The position numbers and the translations under genes are program-made. Shown piece by piece: positions 8,615 to 17,089 of a stretch of DNA of 64,000 bases. How positions within the stretch are numbered: the first letter of the stretch is position 1; every line of letters begins with the position of its first letter. The notes beneath the pieces were generated by a model. The model ran no database searches. It saw only the letters and a program-made list of their open reading frames with translations, and was not told the origin of the DNA. Origin of the DNA: Yeosuana sp043876835 (GTDB lineage: Bacteria; Bacteroidota; Bacteroidia; Flavobacteriales; Flavobacteriaceae); NCBI RefSeq assembly GCF_043876835.1, contig NZ_JBAWJZ010000002.1:186001-250000 (forward strand). The letters are read 5' to 3'.

Positions 8615-9705
8615 AGTATTTAACAGAATATAGAAATTTAGAGGCGACAAAAAGCTATCTAGAGCTTATTAAAAAAACGGCCACAAAAACATGGAAAATC
8701 ATGGAAATTTGTGGTGGACAAACGCATGGGTTGGTTAAGAATGGTATTCTTGAATTATTACCTGATCATGTTCAAATGATTCATGGTCCGGGTTGCCCAG
8801 TTTGTGTAACTCCTTTGAATTTAATAGATAAGGCTATCGAACTTTTAGAAATGGGTGTTATCGTTTGTTCGTTTGGAGATATGATTCGAGTTCCCGGAAG
8901 TAAAAAAAGTTTACTCGAAGCAAAATCTAATGGAGGTGATTTGAGAGTTCTTTATTCACCAATAGAGGCCGTTAAAATAGCAAAGAATAATCCAGATAAG
9001 GAAGTGGTTTTTTTTGCTGTAGGTTTTGAAACTACAGCTCCTGCAAATGCTTTGTCAGTTTTACATGCGCAAAAAGAAGGGCTCAAAAATTATTCCATTT
9101 TAGTATCGCATGTTTTGGTTCCACCAGCTATGGAGGCCATTTTAGATGATAAATTTTGCAATATAAATGCTTTTTTAGGTGCTGGTCATGTGTGTGCTAT
9201 CATGGGTTATAAGGAATATTATCCTCTAGCCGAGAAATATAAAATCCCTATTGTAATAACTGGCTTTGAGCCTTTGGACTTGGTTCAGGGAATTTATATG
9301 GCTGTGAAACAACTAGAAGAAGGAAGGCATGAGGTTGAAAACCAATATTCCAGAGTAGTTAAAGAAGAAGGTAATTTGGCGGCTTTGAAAGTTATTAATC
9401 AAGTTTTTGAAATAGGTGCCAGAGAATGGAGAGGAATTGGTGAAATACCTAATAGTGGGTATGTTTTGACTAAAGAATTCAAAGATTTTGATGCCGAATC
9501 GAAGTTTGGAATCAGTCATATAAAAGTTCCAGAAAACCCTAATTGTATTGCAGGACAAATATTAAGAGGTATTAAAAAGCCTCATCAATGTAATCAGTTT
9601 GGAAAAGCTTGTACACCTTCAAGTCCACTTGGAGCTCCAATGGTATCATCAGAAGGTGCTTGCGCAGCATATTATCATTTTTCTAACAATTTAATTTCAG
9701 AATAA
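8611..9705 (+). CDS. hypD: Hydrogenase Fe(CN)2CO assembly scaffold HypD
   Basis: HypD, with HypC, carries the iron while CN and CO ligands are attached. The protein is 364 residues, the family norm. Conserved parts are CGGQTHG near residue 34, GPGCPVCVTP near residue 61, and a C-terminal cysteine-rich segment (NCIAGQ, CNQFGKACTP) that binds [4Fe-4S]. It overlaps hypF by 4 bp and precedes hypE by 3 bp. No HypC-like ORF starting MCL is found between or near these genes. Confidence 0.97.
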   Translation: MKYLTEYRNLEATKSYLELIKKTATKTWKIMEICGGQTHGLVKNGILELLPDHVQMIHGPGCPVCVTPLNLIDKAIELLEMGVIVCSFGDMIRVPGSKKSLLEAKSNGGDLRVLYSPIEAVKIAKNNPDKEVVFFAVGFETTAPANALSVLHAQKEGLKNYSILVSHVLVPPAMEAILDDKFCNINAFLGAGHVCAIMGYKEYYPLAEKYKIPIVITGFEPLDLVQGIYMAVKQLEEGRHEVENQYSRVVKEEGNLAALKVINQVFEIGAREWRGIGEIPNSGYVLTKEFKDFDAESKFGISHIKVPENPNCIAGQILRGIKKPHQCNQFGKACTPSSPLGAPMVSSEGACAAYYHFSNNLISE

Positions 9706-9708
9706 AAA

Positions 9709-10734
9709 ATGAGTAAGGAAGAACTTGGATTTGAAACCATTCAATTAGGTCATGGAAGTGGTGGTTTAATGACCAGAGAATTACTTGATAAAATCATTTT
9801 CAACACATTCAGTAATCCTTATTTAGATCAAAAACATGATGGGTCTATAGTTGATTTTAAAGGAAAAATCGCAATTTCTACTGATAGTTTTGTAGTGTCT
9901 CCAATTTTTTTTAAAGGTGGGGATATTGGTGAATTAGCAGTCAACGGAACAGTTAATGATGTTGCCATGTGTGGGGCTATTCCAAAATATTTAACATTAG
10001 CTTTTATAATTGAAGAAGGTTTGAAGATTGATGAATTTATAACCATTGTTAATTCTATAAAAAATTCAGCAGATGAAAGTGGGGTTCAAATAATAACGGG
10101 CGATACAAAAGTTGTTGAAAGAGGAAAAGGCGATAAAATATTTATCAATACAACTGGTTTTGGAGGCGTAAATCCTAAAGCCAAAATAGCTGCAGAGCAT
10201 ATTGAAGTTGGAGATAAAATTCTTCTAAATGGTTATATAGCGCAACATGGAATGGCTATTATGTCCCAAAGGGAAGGGTTAGAATTTGAATCTACTATAG
10301 AAAGTGATACCACAAATTTAAATTTCTTGGTTAATGACCTTATTAACGAATTTGGAGATAAAATCCATCTCTTTAGAGACCCAACTAGAGGAGGTGTAGC
10401 AAGTGTGCTATCTGAAATATCACAAGATATCAATAAAGGAATAGTAATATACGAGGATAAAATTCCATTGGAGAAACAAGTTGCTGCAGCGTGTGAAATT
10501 TTAGGATTGGATCCTTTATATGTTGCTAATGAAGGCGTGTTTCTTGTTATAGTAGATGCTTCAATTTCTGATGATGTTTTACTTTTTATGAAAAAAGATA
10601 AAAAAGGAAAAAATGCAGCCTTTATAGGAGAGATTACTCAAGAACATCCTTCAAAAGTTGTTATGCAAAGCACAATAGGAGGAAAACGAATTGTAACTCC
10701 TTTAATTGGGGAACAATTACCAAGAATTTGTTAA
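9709..10734 (+). CDS. hypE: Carbamoyl dehydratase HypE
   Basis: HypE accepts the carbamoyl group from HypF on its C-terminal cysteine and dehydrates it to thiocyanate, the CN donor. The 341-residue protein ends in PRIC, the essential tail. The N-terminal GHGSGG motif and the AIR-synthase fold segments (STDSFVVSP, GDTKVVERGKGD, DPTRGGVASVL) are all present. It is the last gene of the rightward hydrogenase unit. Its stop overlaps the stop of the convergent nickel transporter gene by 4 bp. Confidence 0.97.
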   Translation: MSKEELGFETIQLGHGSGGLMTRELLDKIIFNTFSNPYLDQKHDGSIVDFKGKIAISTDSFVVSPIFFKGGDIGELAVNGTVNDVAMCGAIPKYLTLAFIIEEGLKIDEFITIVNSIKNSADESGVQIITGDTKVVERGKGDKIFINTTGFGGVNPKAKIAAEHIEVGDKILLNGYIAQHGMAIMSQREGLEFESTIESDTTNLNFLVNDLINEFGDKIHLFRDPTRGGVASVLSEISQDINKGIVIYEDKIPLEKQVAAACEILGLDPLYVANEGVFLVIVDASISDDVLLFMKKDKKGKNAAFIGEITQEHPSKVVMQSTIGGKRIVTPLIGEQLPRIC

Positions 10735-11432
10735 GAAAGCAACCAGTATAAACCAATAATTATTGCAAAAAGACCGCCTGCAAATCGTATTCCTTTAAAA
10801 AGTGTATCGTTATGTTCATTTTTGCTGAAAGACGAAATTCTGCCAATTAGTAAAGCAAAAGTTGTCATCGCTAAAACGATACCAGAACTAAAACCAATTA
10901 AATATAAGGCAGAATCCATTTGGCTTTTAAAACTGGCAACAGGAATAAACAATAAGAAATGAGAAATGCCCGCTAATCCATGTAAAAAACCAATTGATAA
11001 TGATGCAAAACCACTTTGTTTTAAAGGGCTTTTATGAGGATGTTGATGCATGGATTCGTGATGGTGTGTGTGTTCATGTTTATGAATTATAACAGCATGG
11101 TTACTATGAACATGTAAATGCTTATGTTTTATATTTTCTTTGAAAATTTTGTAAAATGACCAAGCTCCAATAGCTAAAAGCACAAAGCCTACTAACTGTT
11201 CACTGTAATTTGAAATTTTATCTACAGGAATTAGTTCTCTAAAAATTAAAAATAGAACGCCAATTGCAAGCATTCCAATTAAATGACCAATCCCCCAAAA
11301 CAAGCCTATTTTCCATGCTCTTTTTTTTGTTTCAATAGCAAAAGGAATAACAGCAGCTAAATGGTCTGGTCCAGTTATTACATGTAAAATGGATGCAATT
11401 AATGCGGCAATAAACGGAAAAGAATCACTCAT
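10731..11432 (-). CDS. NicO/UreH-type nickel transporter with His-rich loop
   Basis: This 233-residue membrane protein has about six helices and the motif TGPDHLAAV near the N-terminus, typical of nickel/cobalt permeases of the NicO/UreH type. A cytoplasmic loop (about residues 103-135) is very rich in His (HKHLHVHS, HKHEHTHHH, HQHPHK), a common metal-buffering device. It sits head-on with hypE, so nickel supply for the hydrogenase is its likely role. Specificity for Ni rather than Co or another metal cannot be read from sequence. Confidence 0.8.
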   Translation of the reverse strand: MSDSFPFIAALIASILHVITGPDHLAAVIPFAIETKKRAWKIGLFWGIGHLIGMLAIGVLFLIFRELIPVDKISNYSEQLVGFVLLAIGAWSFYKIFKENIKHKHLHVHSNHAVIIHKHEHTHHHESMHQHPHKSPLKQSGFASLSIGFLHGLAGISHFLLFIPVASFKSQMDSALYLIGFSSGIVLAMTTFALLIGRISSFSKNEHNDTLFKGIRFAGGLFAIIIGLYWLLS

Positions 11433-11467
11433 GTATAATTTATAAGTGAATTAATTATAACTTGTTT

Positions 11468-11935
11468 TCATTCAATTCTAATATAATTTTCAGCATAAAT
11501 AGGATTCCCTTCATCATCTAGTTGAATTTGAGAAAATTTATCTTCATCTAATAATAATTTAAACGTAAACTTTTTTTGCTCTTTAATGGCTTCATTCATT
11601 GATTTTGAGCCATAATCCAATATTTCAGTTAAAGAGTTATCTCCTATAGAATATTCACCATAACCAAACCAGTCAAGAGTATCGGAGTCTCTAAACCTAC
11701 TCCACATAACTTTTGTTTCTGTATACATTTTGATTTGTTTATTAGTATCAGAAGCATTTATAGTATCTGTAATTTTATTGTCTGTATAATTGTAGTAACT
11801 TATTAGTTTCCAGGCGCCTTTCATGGTTAGTTCGTGTGTTGATGCAGCCATATTTGTGTTAGTTATATCCGAATCGGAATTGTTTTTACAGGATACAAGA
11901 AAATTCAAACTAAGAAGGATTAAAACGGTTTTCAT
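11468..11935 (-). CDS. Small lipoprotein of unknown function
   Basis: The 155-residue protein has a lipoprotein signal (hydrophobic residues 3-14, then LVSC with Cys at about 16). The mature part is mostly polar and beta-rich (GAWKLISYYNY, FTFKLLLDE), resembling lipocalin-like lipoproteins of Bacteroidetes. I do not recognise the family. It begins about 160 bp from trxB in the opposite direction, and the two share the region with the 24-bp palindrome at 12003. It ends 36 bp before the nickel transporter start, so they may be co-transcribed. Confidence 0.6.
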   Translation of the reverse strand: MKTVLILLSLNFLVSCKNNSDSDITNTNMAASTHELTMKGAWKLISYYNYTDNKITDTINASDTNKQIKMYTETKVMWSRFRDSDTLDWFGYGEYSIGDNSLTEILDYGSKSMNEAIKEQKKFTFKLLLDEDKFSQIQLDDEGNPIYAENYIRIE

Positions 11936-12002
11936 AATAATTGAATTTTTAGTTGAGTTTATACAATTTACAAAAATTTAGTGAATTACTATATGTATAA
12001 GG

Positions 12003-12026
12003 ACTTATTATAAACTGATAATAAGT
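12003..12026. promoter_or_regulatory. 24-bp perfect palindrome upstream of trxB
   Basis: Arms ACTTATTAT and ATAATAAGT are exact inverted repeats of 9 bp with a 6-bp spacer (aaactg). The site lies in the divergent region between the lipoprotein gene and trxB, about 40 bp before the trxB -7 box. It looks like a binding site for a dimeric regulator. I cannot assign the regulator. Confidence 0.5.
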
Positions 12027-12063
12027 TTTGATAATTTGGATGTAAGTTTTACTTTAAAAATTC

Positions 12064-12071
12064 TACTTTTG
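12064..12071 (+). promoter_or_regulatory. -7 promoter box of trxB
   Basis: TACTTTTG is an exact match to the Bacteroidetes sigma-A -7 consensus TAnnTTTG. It lies 23 bp before the trxB ATG. No clear -33 TTG at the usual spacing was found. Confidence 0.5.
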
Positions 12072-12094
12072 TTGCAGTTAAAATAAATTTGATT

Positions 12095-13045
12095 ATGTCT
12101 GAAAGTATTGAAAAAGTAAAATGTTTAATTATAGGTTCTGGACCTGCTGGATATACAGCGGCAATATATGCTGCAAGAGCTAATATGAGTCCAGTTTTAT
12201 ACCAAGGAATGCAACCAGGTGGGCAATTAACTACTACTAACGAAGTAGAAAATTTTCCCGGATATCCAGATGGTATTACAGGACCAGAAATGATGATAGA
12301 ATTACAAAAACAAGCACAACGTTTTGAAGCCGATATTCGTGACGGTTGGGTTACAAAAGTGGATTTTTCTGAAGAGATACATAAAGTTTGGGTAAATGAC
12401 ACAAAAGAAATTCATTGTGAAACTGTAATCATTTCTACTGGTGCATCAGCAAAATATTTAGGGTTAGAATCAGAACAAAAATACTTAAGCCTAGGCGGTG
12501 GAGTTTCAGCATGTGCTGTTTGCGACGGATTTTTCTATAGAAATCAAGAAGTTGTCATTGTTGGTGCAGGAGATTCAGCTTGTGAAGAGGCACATTATCT
12601 TTCAAAACTTTGTAAAAAAGTAACCATGATTGTTAGAAGAGATGAGTTTAGAGCATCAAAAATAATGTCTGAAAGAGTTAAAAAAACACCAAATATCGAA
12701 ATATTATTTAACACAGAAACCGATGAGGTTTTAGGAGACGGACAAGTTGTAACTGGAGTTAGAGTTTTCAATAATAAAACAAATGAGAAGCATGAAATCG
12801 CTGTAACTGGTTTTTTTGTCGCTATTGGTCATAAGCCAAATACAGATATTTTTAAAGACTATCTTGATTTAGATGAAACAGGTTATATTATAAACAAAGC
12901 TGGTACTTCAAAAACTAATGTAGAAGGTGTTTTTGTTTCAGGAGATGCTGCCGATCATGTTTACAGACAAGCTATTACTGCTGCAGGAACAGGTTGTATG
13001 GCAGCATTAGATGCCGAACGTTATTTAGCTGCTAAAGAAAATTAA
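12095..13045 (+). CDS. trxB: Thioredoxin-disulfide reductase
   Basis: This enzyme uses NADPH and FAD to reduce thioredoxin. The 316-residue protein has an N-terminal FAD motif (GSGPAG), the redox pair Cys140-Cys143 in CAVC, an NADPH motif (VGAGDSA) and the closing FAD motif (GVFVSGDAAD). I place the start at ATG 12095 rather than an in-frame TTG 6 bp earlier, because it gives the normal N-terminus. It is monocistronic, with a terminator directly after it. Confidence 0.95.
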   Translation: MSESIEKVKCLIIGSGPAGYTAAIYAARANMSPVLYQGMQPGGQLTTTNEVENFPGYPDGITGPEMMIELQKQAQRFEADIRDGWVTKVDFSEEIHKVWVNDTKEIHCETVIISTGASAKYLGLESEQKYLSLGGGVSACAVCDGFFYRNQEVVIVGAGDSACEEAHYLSKLCKKVTMIVRRDEFRASKIMSERVKKTPNIEILFNTETDEVLGDGQVVTGVRVFNNKTNEKHEIAVTGFFVAIGHKPNTDIFKDYLDLDETGYIINKAGTSKTNVEGVFVSGDAADHVYRQAITAAGTGCMAALDAERYLAAKEN

Positions 13046-13060
13046 GTTCCTTAATAATTA

Positions 13061-13100
13061 AAAATTAGCCTGTTTTTATAACGTGGCTAATTTTTTTTGT
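13061..13100 (+). terminator. Terminator of trxB
   Basis: AAAATTAGCC (13061-13070) pairs with GGCTAATTTT (13085-13094) around a 14-nt loop, followed by a run of T. It lies 15 bp after the stop codon. Confidence 0.8.
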
Positions 13101-13133
13101 TTTCACTAAAAAAGTTATTTTTGAGTATAAATT

Positions 13134-13468
<335 letters not shown>

Positions 13469-13526
13469 ATTGCCAACTGTTTGGGAATTTATGCCTATTT
13501 CTTACTGCTTTTTTTCTTCATCTTTG
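13469..13526 (+). promoter_or_regulatory. Promoter element A of the TetR gene, duplicated at 20137
   Basis: ATTGCCAACT, five variable bases, GGAATTTAT and CTAT are followed by CATCTTTG (13519-13526), a 7/8 match to the -7 box. The same blocks occur in the same order and nearly the same spacing at 20137-20195. The start codon of the TetR gene is 63 bp further on. Confidence 0.55.
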
Positions 13527-13544
13527 CATTGACAAAATGTTTAT

Positions 13545-13562
13545 TTACCAATCGTTCGGTAA
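13545..13562. promoter_or_regulatory. Probable TetR autoregulatory operator
   Basis: TTACCAATCGTTCGGTAA is an imperfect palindrome lying just downstream of the predicted start of transcription and 27 bp before the TetR ATG. It shares CGTTCGGTAA with the perfect palindrome at 14172, upstream of the hydrolase gene. The pair is best explained by one TetR-family repressor acting on both. Confidence 0.65.
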
Positions 13563-13588
13563 CTGAAATATTTTTCTATATTTGCTAT

Positions 13589-14146
13589 ATGAGACCACAG
13601 AAGGTAGAAGACAAAGAATTGCTAATAGGATTAATGTCCGTGTTAAGCTCTAAAGGTTATGAGGGTTCTAGTCTAAATGAATTAGCAGAATCTTCAGGAT
13701 TGCAAAAAGCAAGTTTATATCATAGATTTCCAGCAGGTAAAAAGGAAATAGCTTCGGCTGTACTTAATTATGTAAACGAATGGATACACAAAAATATTTA
13801 TTTGTTACTTGTTAATCAAGCAATATCACCGCCCAAGAGATTGGATGAAGTTATTAAAAATATTAACATTCTATATAACAATGGAGATTCTATCTGCATT
13901 TTAAGATCACTATCCATGAATGCAGGAATTGAAATATTTGGAGACCAAATAAAAGAAAGTATGGAACTTTGGATAAACGGATTTGCTACGTTTGGAATGC
14001 ATTGCGGATATAGTGAAACAGTTGCACTAGATAAAGCCTATCAAGTCTTGGTTAACATTCAAGGTAGTTTGATTGTATCTAAAGGGCTGAACTCGACAAA
14101 GTCATATAAAGCTGCTATAAAAGCTATTCAAAATATCTATCAATAA
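13589..14146 (+). CDS. TetR/AcrR family transcriptional repressor
   Basis: The protein is 185 residues from ATG 13589. An N-terminal helix-turn-helix (about 25-45, SSLNELAESSGLQKASLYHRF) is typical of TetR, and the ligand-binding half is helical. I reject the longer frame beginning at 13481 because its extra 36 residues are hydrophobic and lie on the promoter and operator. It heads the cassette and is followed 109 bp later by the hydrolase gene on the same strand. Two related palindromes, one before each gene, suggest self-control and control of the hydrolase unit. The inducer is unknown. Confidence 0.85.
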   Translation: MRPQKVEDKELLIGLMSVLSSKGYEGSSLNELAESSGLQKASLYHRFPAGKKEIASAVLNYVNEWIHKNIYLLLVNQAISPPKRLDEVIKNINILYNNGDSICILRSLSMNAGIEIFGDQIKESMELWINGFATFGMHCGYSETVALDKAYQVLVNIQGSLIVSKGLNSTKSYKAAIKAIQNIYQ

Positions 14147-14168
14147 TAAAAAAATTTGCGCTTTTTAG

Positions 14169-14187
14169 TTTCCGAACGTTCGGTAAA
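14169..14187. promoter_or_regulatory. TetR-type operator upstream of the hydrolase gene
   Basis: The core CCGAACGTTCGG (14172-14183) is a perfect 12-bp palindrome, extended by TT and TAAA flanks. It lies 68 bp before the hydrolase start. It shares the half-site CGTTCGGTAA with 13545-13562. Confidence 0.65.
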
Positions 14188-14254
14188 TAACTATAACCAA
14201 TGCGCAATGCTATCGAAAGAACGGAAATATTAATTATTAAAAATCAAAAAAAAA

Positions 14255-15109
14255 ATGAGTAAAGTAAAGCATTTAACTACAAAAGTCAATGGTATAAATA
14301 TTTTTTATCGTGAAGCCGGTCAAAAAGGAAAACCTGCATTAGTATTATTACATGGCTATCCAACATCATCTCATATGTATCGCAATTTATTGCAAAGTTT
14401 ATCAGATGATTATTATCTAATTGCTCCAGATTATCCAGGCTTTGGAAGAAGTGAGCAACCATCAATAGCAGATTTTAATTATACTTTCGAAAACTTTACA
14501 AGGATTATAGAAGGGTTATTAGAACAATTAGATATTAATAAATTCAGTTTATACTTAATGGATTATGGTGCTCCAATTGGTTTTAGAATAGCTTCTGAAA
14601 ATCCACAAAAAGTTGAAAATCTAATTATACAGAATGGGTGTGCCTATGATGAAGGTTTGGAAGCTTTTTGGGATCCAATTAAAGTATATTGGAATAACAA
14701 AACTATTGAAAATGGCATGCCATTAGAAGGTTTCCACAGTCCAGAAGGTTTACAATGGCAATACACACACGGTGTGCCTCAACCAGAATTAGTGTCTCCA
14801 GACAACTGGGAATTAGATTTAAGACACATTTTACGGGAAGGGAATAACGAAATCCAATTGGCTCTGTTTTATGATTATCAAACCAATGTAAGATTATATC
14901 CAAAATGGCAAGAGTATTTCAGAAACCATCAACCTAGAACTTTAATTGTTTATGGTAAAAATGATTATATTTTTCCAGTCGCTGGTGCGGAAGCTTATAA
15001 AAAAGATTTGAAAAATTTAGATTTCAATCTGTATGATGCAGGACACTTTGCACTTGAAAGCAATGGCGCTGAAATATCTGATAAAATAAGAACATTTTTA
15101 GCTGATTAA
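14255..15109 (+). CDS. Alpha/beta hydrolase with Asp nucleophile (epoxide hydrolase/haloalkane dehalogenase-like)
   Basis: The 284-residue protein has the oxyanion motif LLHGYPTSS (about 33), the nucleophile elbow LMDYGAPIG (about 107), a late acid in GKNDYIFP (about 240) and the catalytic His in AGHFALE (about 267). An Asp rather than Ser at the elbow points to epoxide or carbon-halogen hydrolysis, the two reactions known for this subfamily. The substrate cannot be told. It is the first enzyme gene after the TetR gene, with a matching operator in front. An imperfect inverted repeat follows it. Confidence 0.8.
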   Translation: MSKVKHLTTKVNGINIFYREAGQKGKPALVLLHGYPTSSHMYRNLLQSLSDDYYLIAPDYPGFGRSEQPSIADFNYTFENFTRIIEGLLEQLDINKFSLYLMDYGAPIGFRIASENPQKVENLIIQNGCAYDEGLEAFWDPIKVYWNNKTIENGMPLEGFHSPEGLQWQYTHGVPQPELVSPDNWELDLRHILREGNNEIQLALFYDYQTNVRLYPKWQEYFRNHQPRTLIVYGKNDYIFPVAGAEAYKKDLKNLDFNLYDAGHFALESNGAEISDKIRTFLAD

Positions 15110-15122
15110 CTATTTATTCTAG

Positions 15123-15177
15123 ACCACGTAAACCAATTACTACTAGATATAAAAACAGTTGTATAGGTTTATGTGGT
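15123..15177 (+). repeat. Inverted repeat between the hydrolase and TSUP genes
   Basis: ACCACGTAAACC (15123-15134) pairs with GGTTTATGTGGT (15166-15177) with one G-U pair and a 31-nt loop. No strong T run follows, so it may be an intercistronic hairpin or operator rather than a terminator. Confidence 0.4.
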
Positions 15178-15217
15178 TTAACCATTTCATTTATTTTAAA
15201 ATCAAAAACATCTCTTA

Positions 15218-15991
15218 ATGGATATTTTTACCTTAACAATGCTCCTTTTGGCGTCAATTCTTGGTAGTTCTTTAAACGCAGTAGCAGGTGGTGGTGGCTT
15301 TATAACCTATCCATCACTAATATTCAGTAATATACCTAATTTAAATGCGAATGGCATTAGTACTGTAGCCCTATGGCCAGGAAATATTACGAGTGCTGTA
15401 GCATATAGAAAAGATATAGAATTGTCCAGAAAATTGATTTTATATTTTGTTATGTCAATTTCTTTAGGGGGTTTTGTAGGGGCTTATTTATTTCTCAATA
15501 CATCTTCAACGCTTTTCAGCATTTTTGTACCATTTTTTTTATTATTTACTTGGTTACTTTTTGTTTTTAGTAAGACAATCAGAAATTATTTTAGCTCATA
15601 TTTAACCGATTTGCATTTTATTACGCCCAATTATTTTCATATTGTTTTTATGTTTTTTATTGGGATTTATGGAGGTTATTTTGGAGCAGGTTTAGGAATG
15701 ATAATATTAACAGCATTTTCATTACTTGGTTTAAAGAAGTTAAATGAAATGAATGGGATAAAAGTGATATTGGTGTCATTTAACAATGGAATTGCAGCGC
15801 TTACTTACATTTTCTCTGGAATTGTAATTTGGCAATATACTCTGGTTATGATAATTGGAGCCTTAATTGGAGGGTTTTATGGAGCTAAATTGACACGGCA
15901 AATCAATCAAAATTTCTTGCACAATTTTGTAATAGTGATTGGTGCAATAATAACTCTTATATTTTTTTATAAACAATATTTTATTAAATAA
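15218..15991 (+). CDS. TSUP (TauE/SafE) family membrane permease
   Basis: This is a 257-residue membrane protein with about eight helices. The N-terminal motif GSSLNAVAGGGGF and its C-terminal counterpart YGGYFGAGLGM mark the two inverted halves of TSUP anion exporters. Family members move sulfite, sulfonates or other sulfur-containing anions. It lies 108 bp after the hydrolase and 6 bp before the DinB-fold gene, so it is part of a tight four-gene string. Its substrate is unknown; a product of the neighbouring enzymes is possible. Confidence 0.85.
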   Translation: MDIFTLTMLLLASILGSSLNAVAGGGGFITYPSLIFSNIPNLNANGISTVALWPGNITSAVAYRKDIELSRKLILYFVMSISLGGFVGAYLFLNTSSTLFSIFVPFFLLFTWLLFVFSKTIRNYFSSYLTDLHFITPNYFHIVFMFFIGIYGGYFGAGLGMIILTAFSLLGLKKLNEMNGIKVILVSFNNGIAALTYIFSGIVIWQYTLVMIIGALIGGFYGAKLTRQINQNFLHNFVIVIGAIITLIFFYKQYFIK

Positions 15992-15997
15992 ATTAAA

Positions 15998-16456
15998 ATG
16001 AAAAAAAAACAGTACTTAAAACAATTGGATTTTGAAGTATGGGCTAATAATATACTTATTAAATCAATCTCTGAATCACATGATCCTGAGGGTCGTGTCT
16101 ATGAAATATTGTCACATATTTTAATAGCATCTAATAACTGGTTAAAAAGAATTCTTGAGGAATCACCCACTTATAAATTGTGGGATATTTTGACTTTAAA
16201 TGATTGTCTTCAATTGTCTCAAAAAAATCATGAAGCATGGAAGAACTTTATTTTAAACAAAACAGATGAGGAATTAGAACAACATGTCTATTTTCCATTT
16301 ATGGGTGAACCCTCAAAAATTTCAATCGAAGATTTATTTACACATTTAATAAATCACTCCTCCTATCATCGCGGGCAAATTATTGCTAAGCTAAAAGGAA
16401 AGTTGGACCTATTACCACTTACTACATATATCGCTTTTGCAACCGAAAAAGCTTAG
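15998..16456 (+). CDS. DinB-superfamily protein (possible bacillithiol S-transferase type)
   Basis: The 152-residue protein is a four-helix bundle with the expected metal triad His40, His120 and His124 (SHI and NHSSYHRGQ). The DinB/YfiT superfamily includes metal-dependent thiol transferases that use bacillithiol or mycothiol, as well as proteins without known function. A BshB1-type deacetylase gene four places downstream makes a thiol-transfer role attractive, but this is inference. It starts 6 bp after the permease gene and ends 6 bp before the next. Confidence 0.78.
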   Translation: MKKKQYLKQLDFEVWANNILIKSISESHDPEGRVYEILSHILIASNNWLKRILEESPTYKLWDILTLNDCLQLSQKNHEAWKNFILNKTDEELEQHVYFPFMGEPSKISIEDLFTHLINHSSYHRGQIIAKLKGKLDLLPLTTYIAFATEKA

Positions 16457-16462
16457 ATTGAA

Positions 16463-17089
16463 ATGGCTAAAAACTATGCAGAATTAGCATTTACTTCGGC
16501 AATAAAAGTGATGCAGAAAAAAATGGGCAGCAGAGCAAGCTATGCCCGAATGGAGAAATATTCTTACACAAGTGGATTAACAGAAAACGAAATTCAATTT
16601 ATTGCTCAAAGAGACAGCCTTTATATGGCAAGTATTGGTGAAAATAACTTTCCTTACATACAACATAGGGGCGGTCCAAAAGGTTTTTTAAAAGTGCTAA
16701 ATCACAACCAAATTGGATTTATTGATTTTACTGGCAACAGGCAATATATCACTATAGGTAATTTGTCAACTAATAATAATGTGTCACTCATTATGGTTGA
16801 TTATCCTGCAAGAACAAGACTTAAAATTTTTGCAAAAGCAAAAATTGTTGAACTGGATGACAACCCAGAATTATATACTTTTCTCGATTTAAGCGAATAT
16901 AAATTCCGTCCGGAACGAATGATAATAATGGATGTTGAAGCTTATGATTGGAATTGTCCTCAACACATAACACCTCGCTATTCAATTGAAGAAATTAACG
17001 ATGTCTTCAATTATCAGAGAAATTATTCTCAAAAATTAGAAATGGAGATAAAAGAGTTAGGGCATAAACTTAAAAAGCAAGGACTATGA
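16463..17089 (+). CDS. Pyridoxamine 5'-phosphate oxidase-fold flavoprotein
   Basis: This 208-residue protein of the PPOX-like split-barrel fold shows FPYIQHRGGPKGFLKVL and IGFIDFTGNRQYITIGNL, seen in FMN-binding members of the family. The C-terminal part with WNCPQHITPRYS is typical of a subgroup annotated as pyridoxamine 5'-phosphate oxidase-related. It probably binds FMN and reduces or oxidises a small molecule; no substrate can be named. Its stop overlaps the FabF-like start by 4 bp. Confidence 0.78.
   Translation: MAKNYAELAFTSAIKVMQKKMGSRASYARMEKYSYTSGLTENEIQFIAQRDSLYMASIGENNFPYIQHRGGPKGFLKVLNHNQIGFIDFTGNRQYITIGNLSTNNNVSLIMVDYPARTRLKIFAKAKIVELDDNPELYTFLDLSEYKFRPERMIIMDVEAYDWNCPQHITPRYSIEEINDVFNYQRNYSQKLEMEIKELGHKLKKQGL

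Noticed and set aside
13481..13588. Longer TetR protein from a TTG start at 13481
   Set aside because: The extension covers the promoter and operator, is hydrophobic, and TetR proteins start shortly before the helix-turn-helix.
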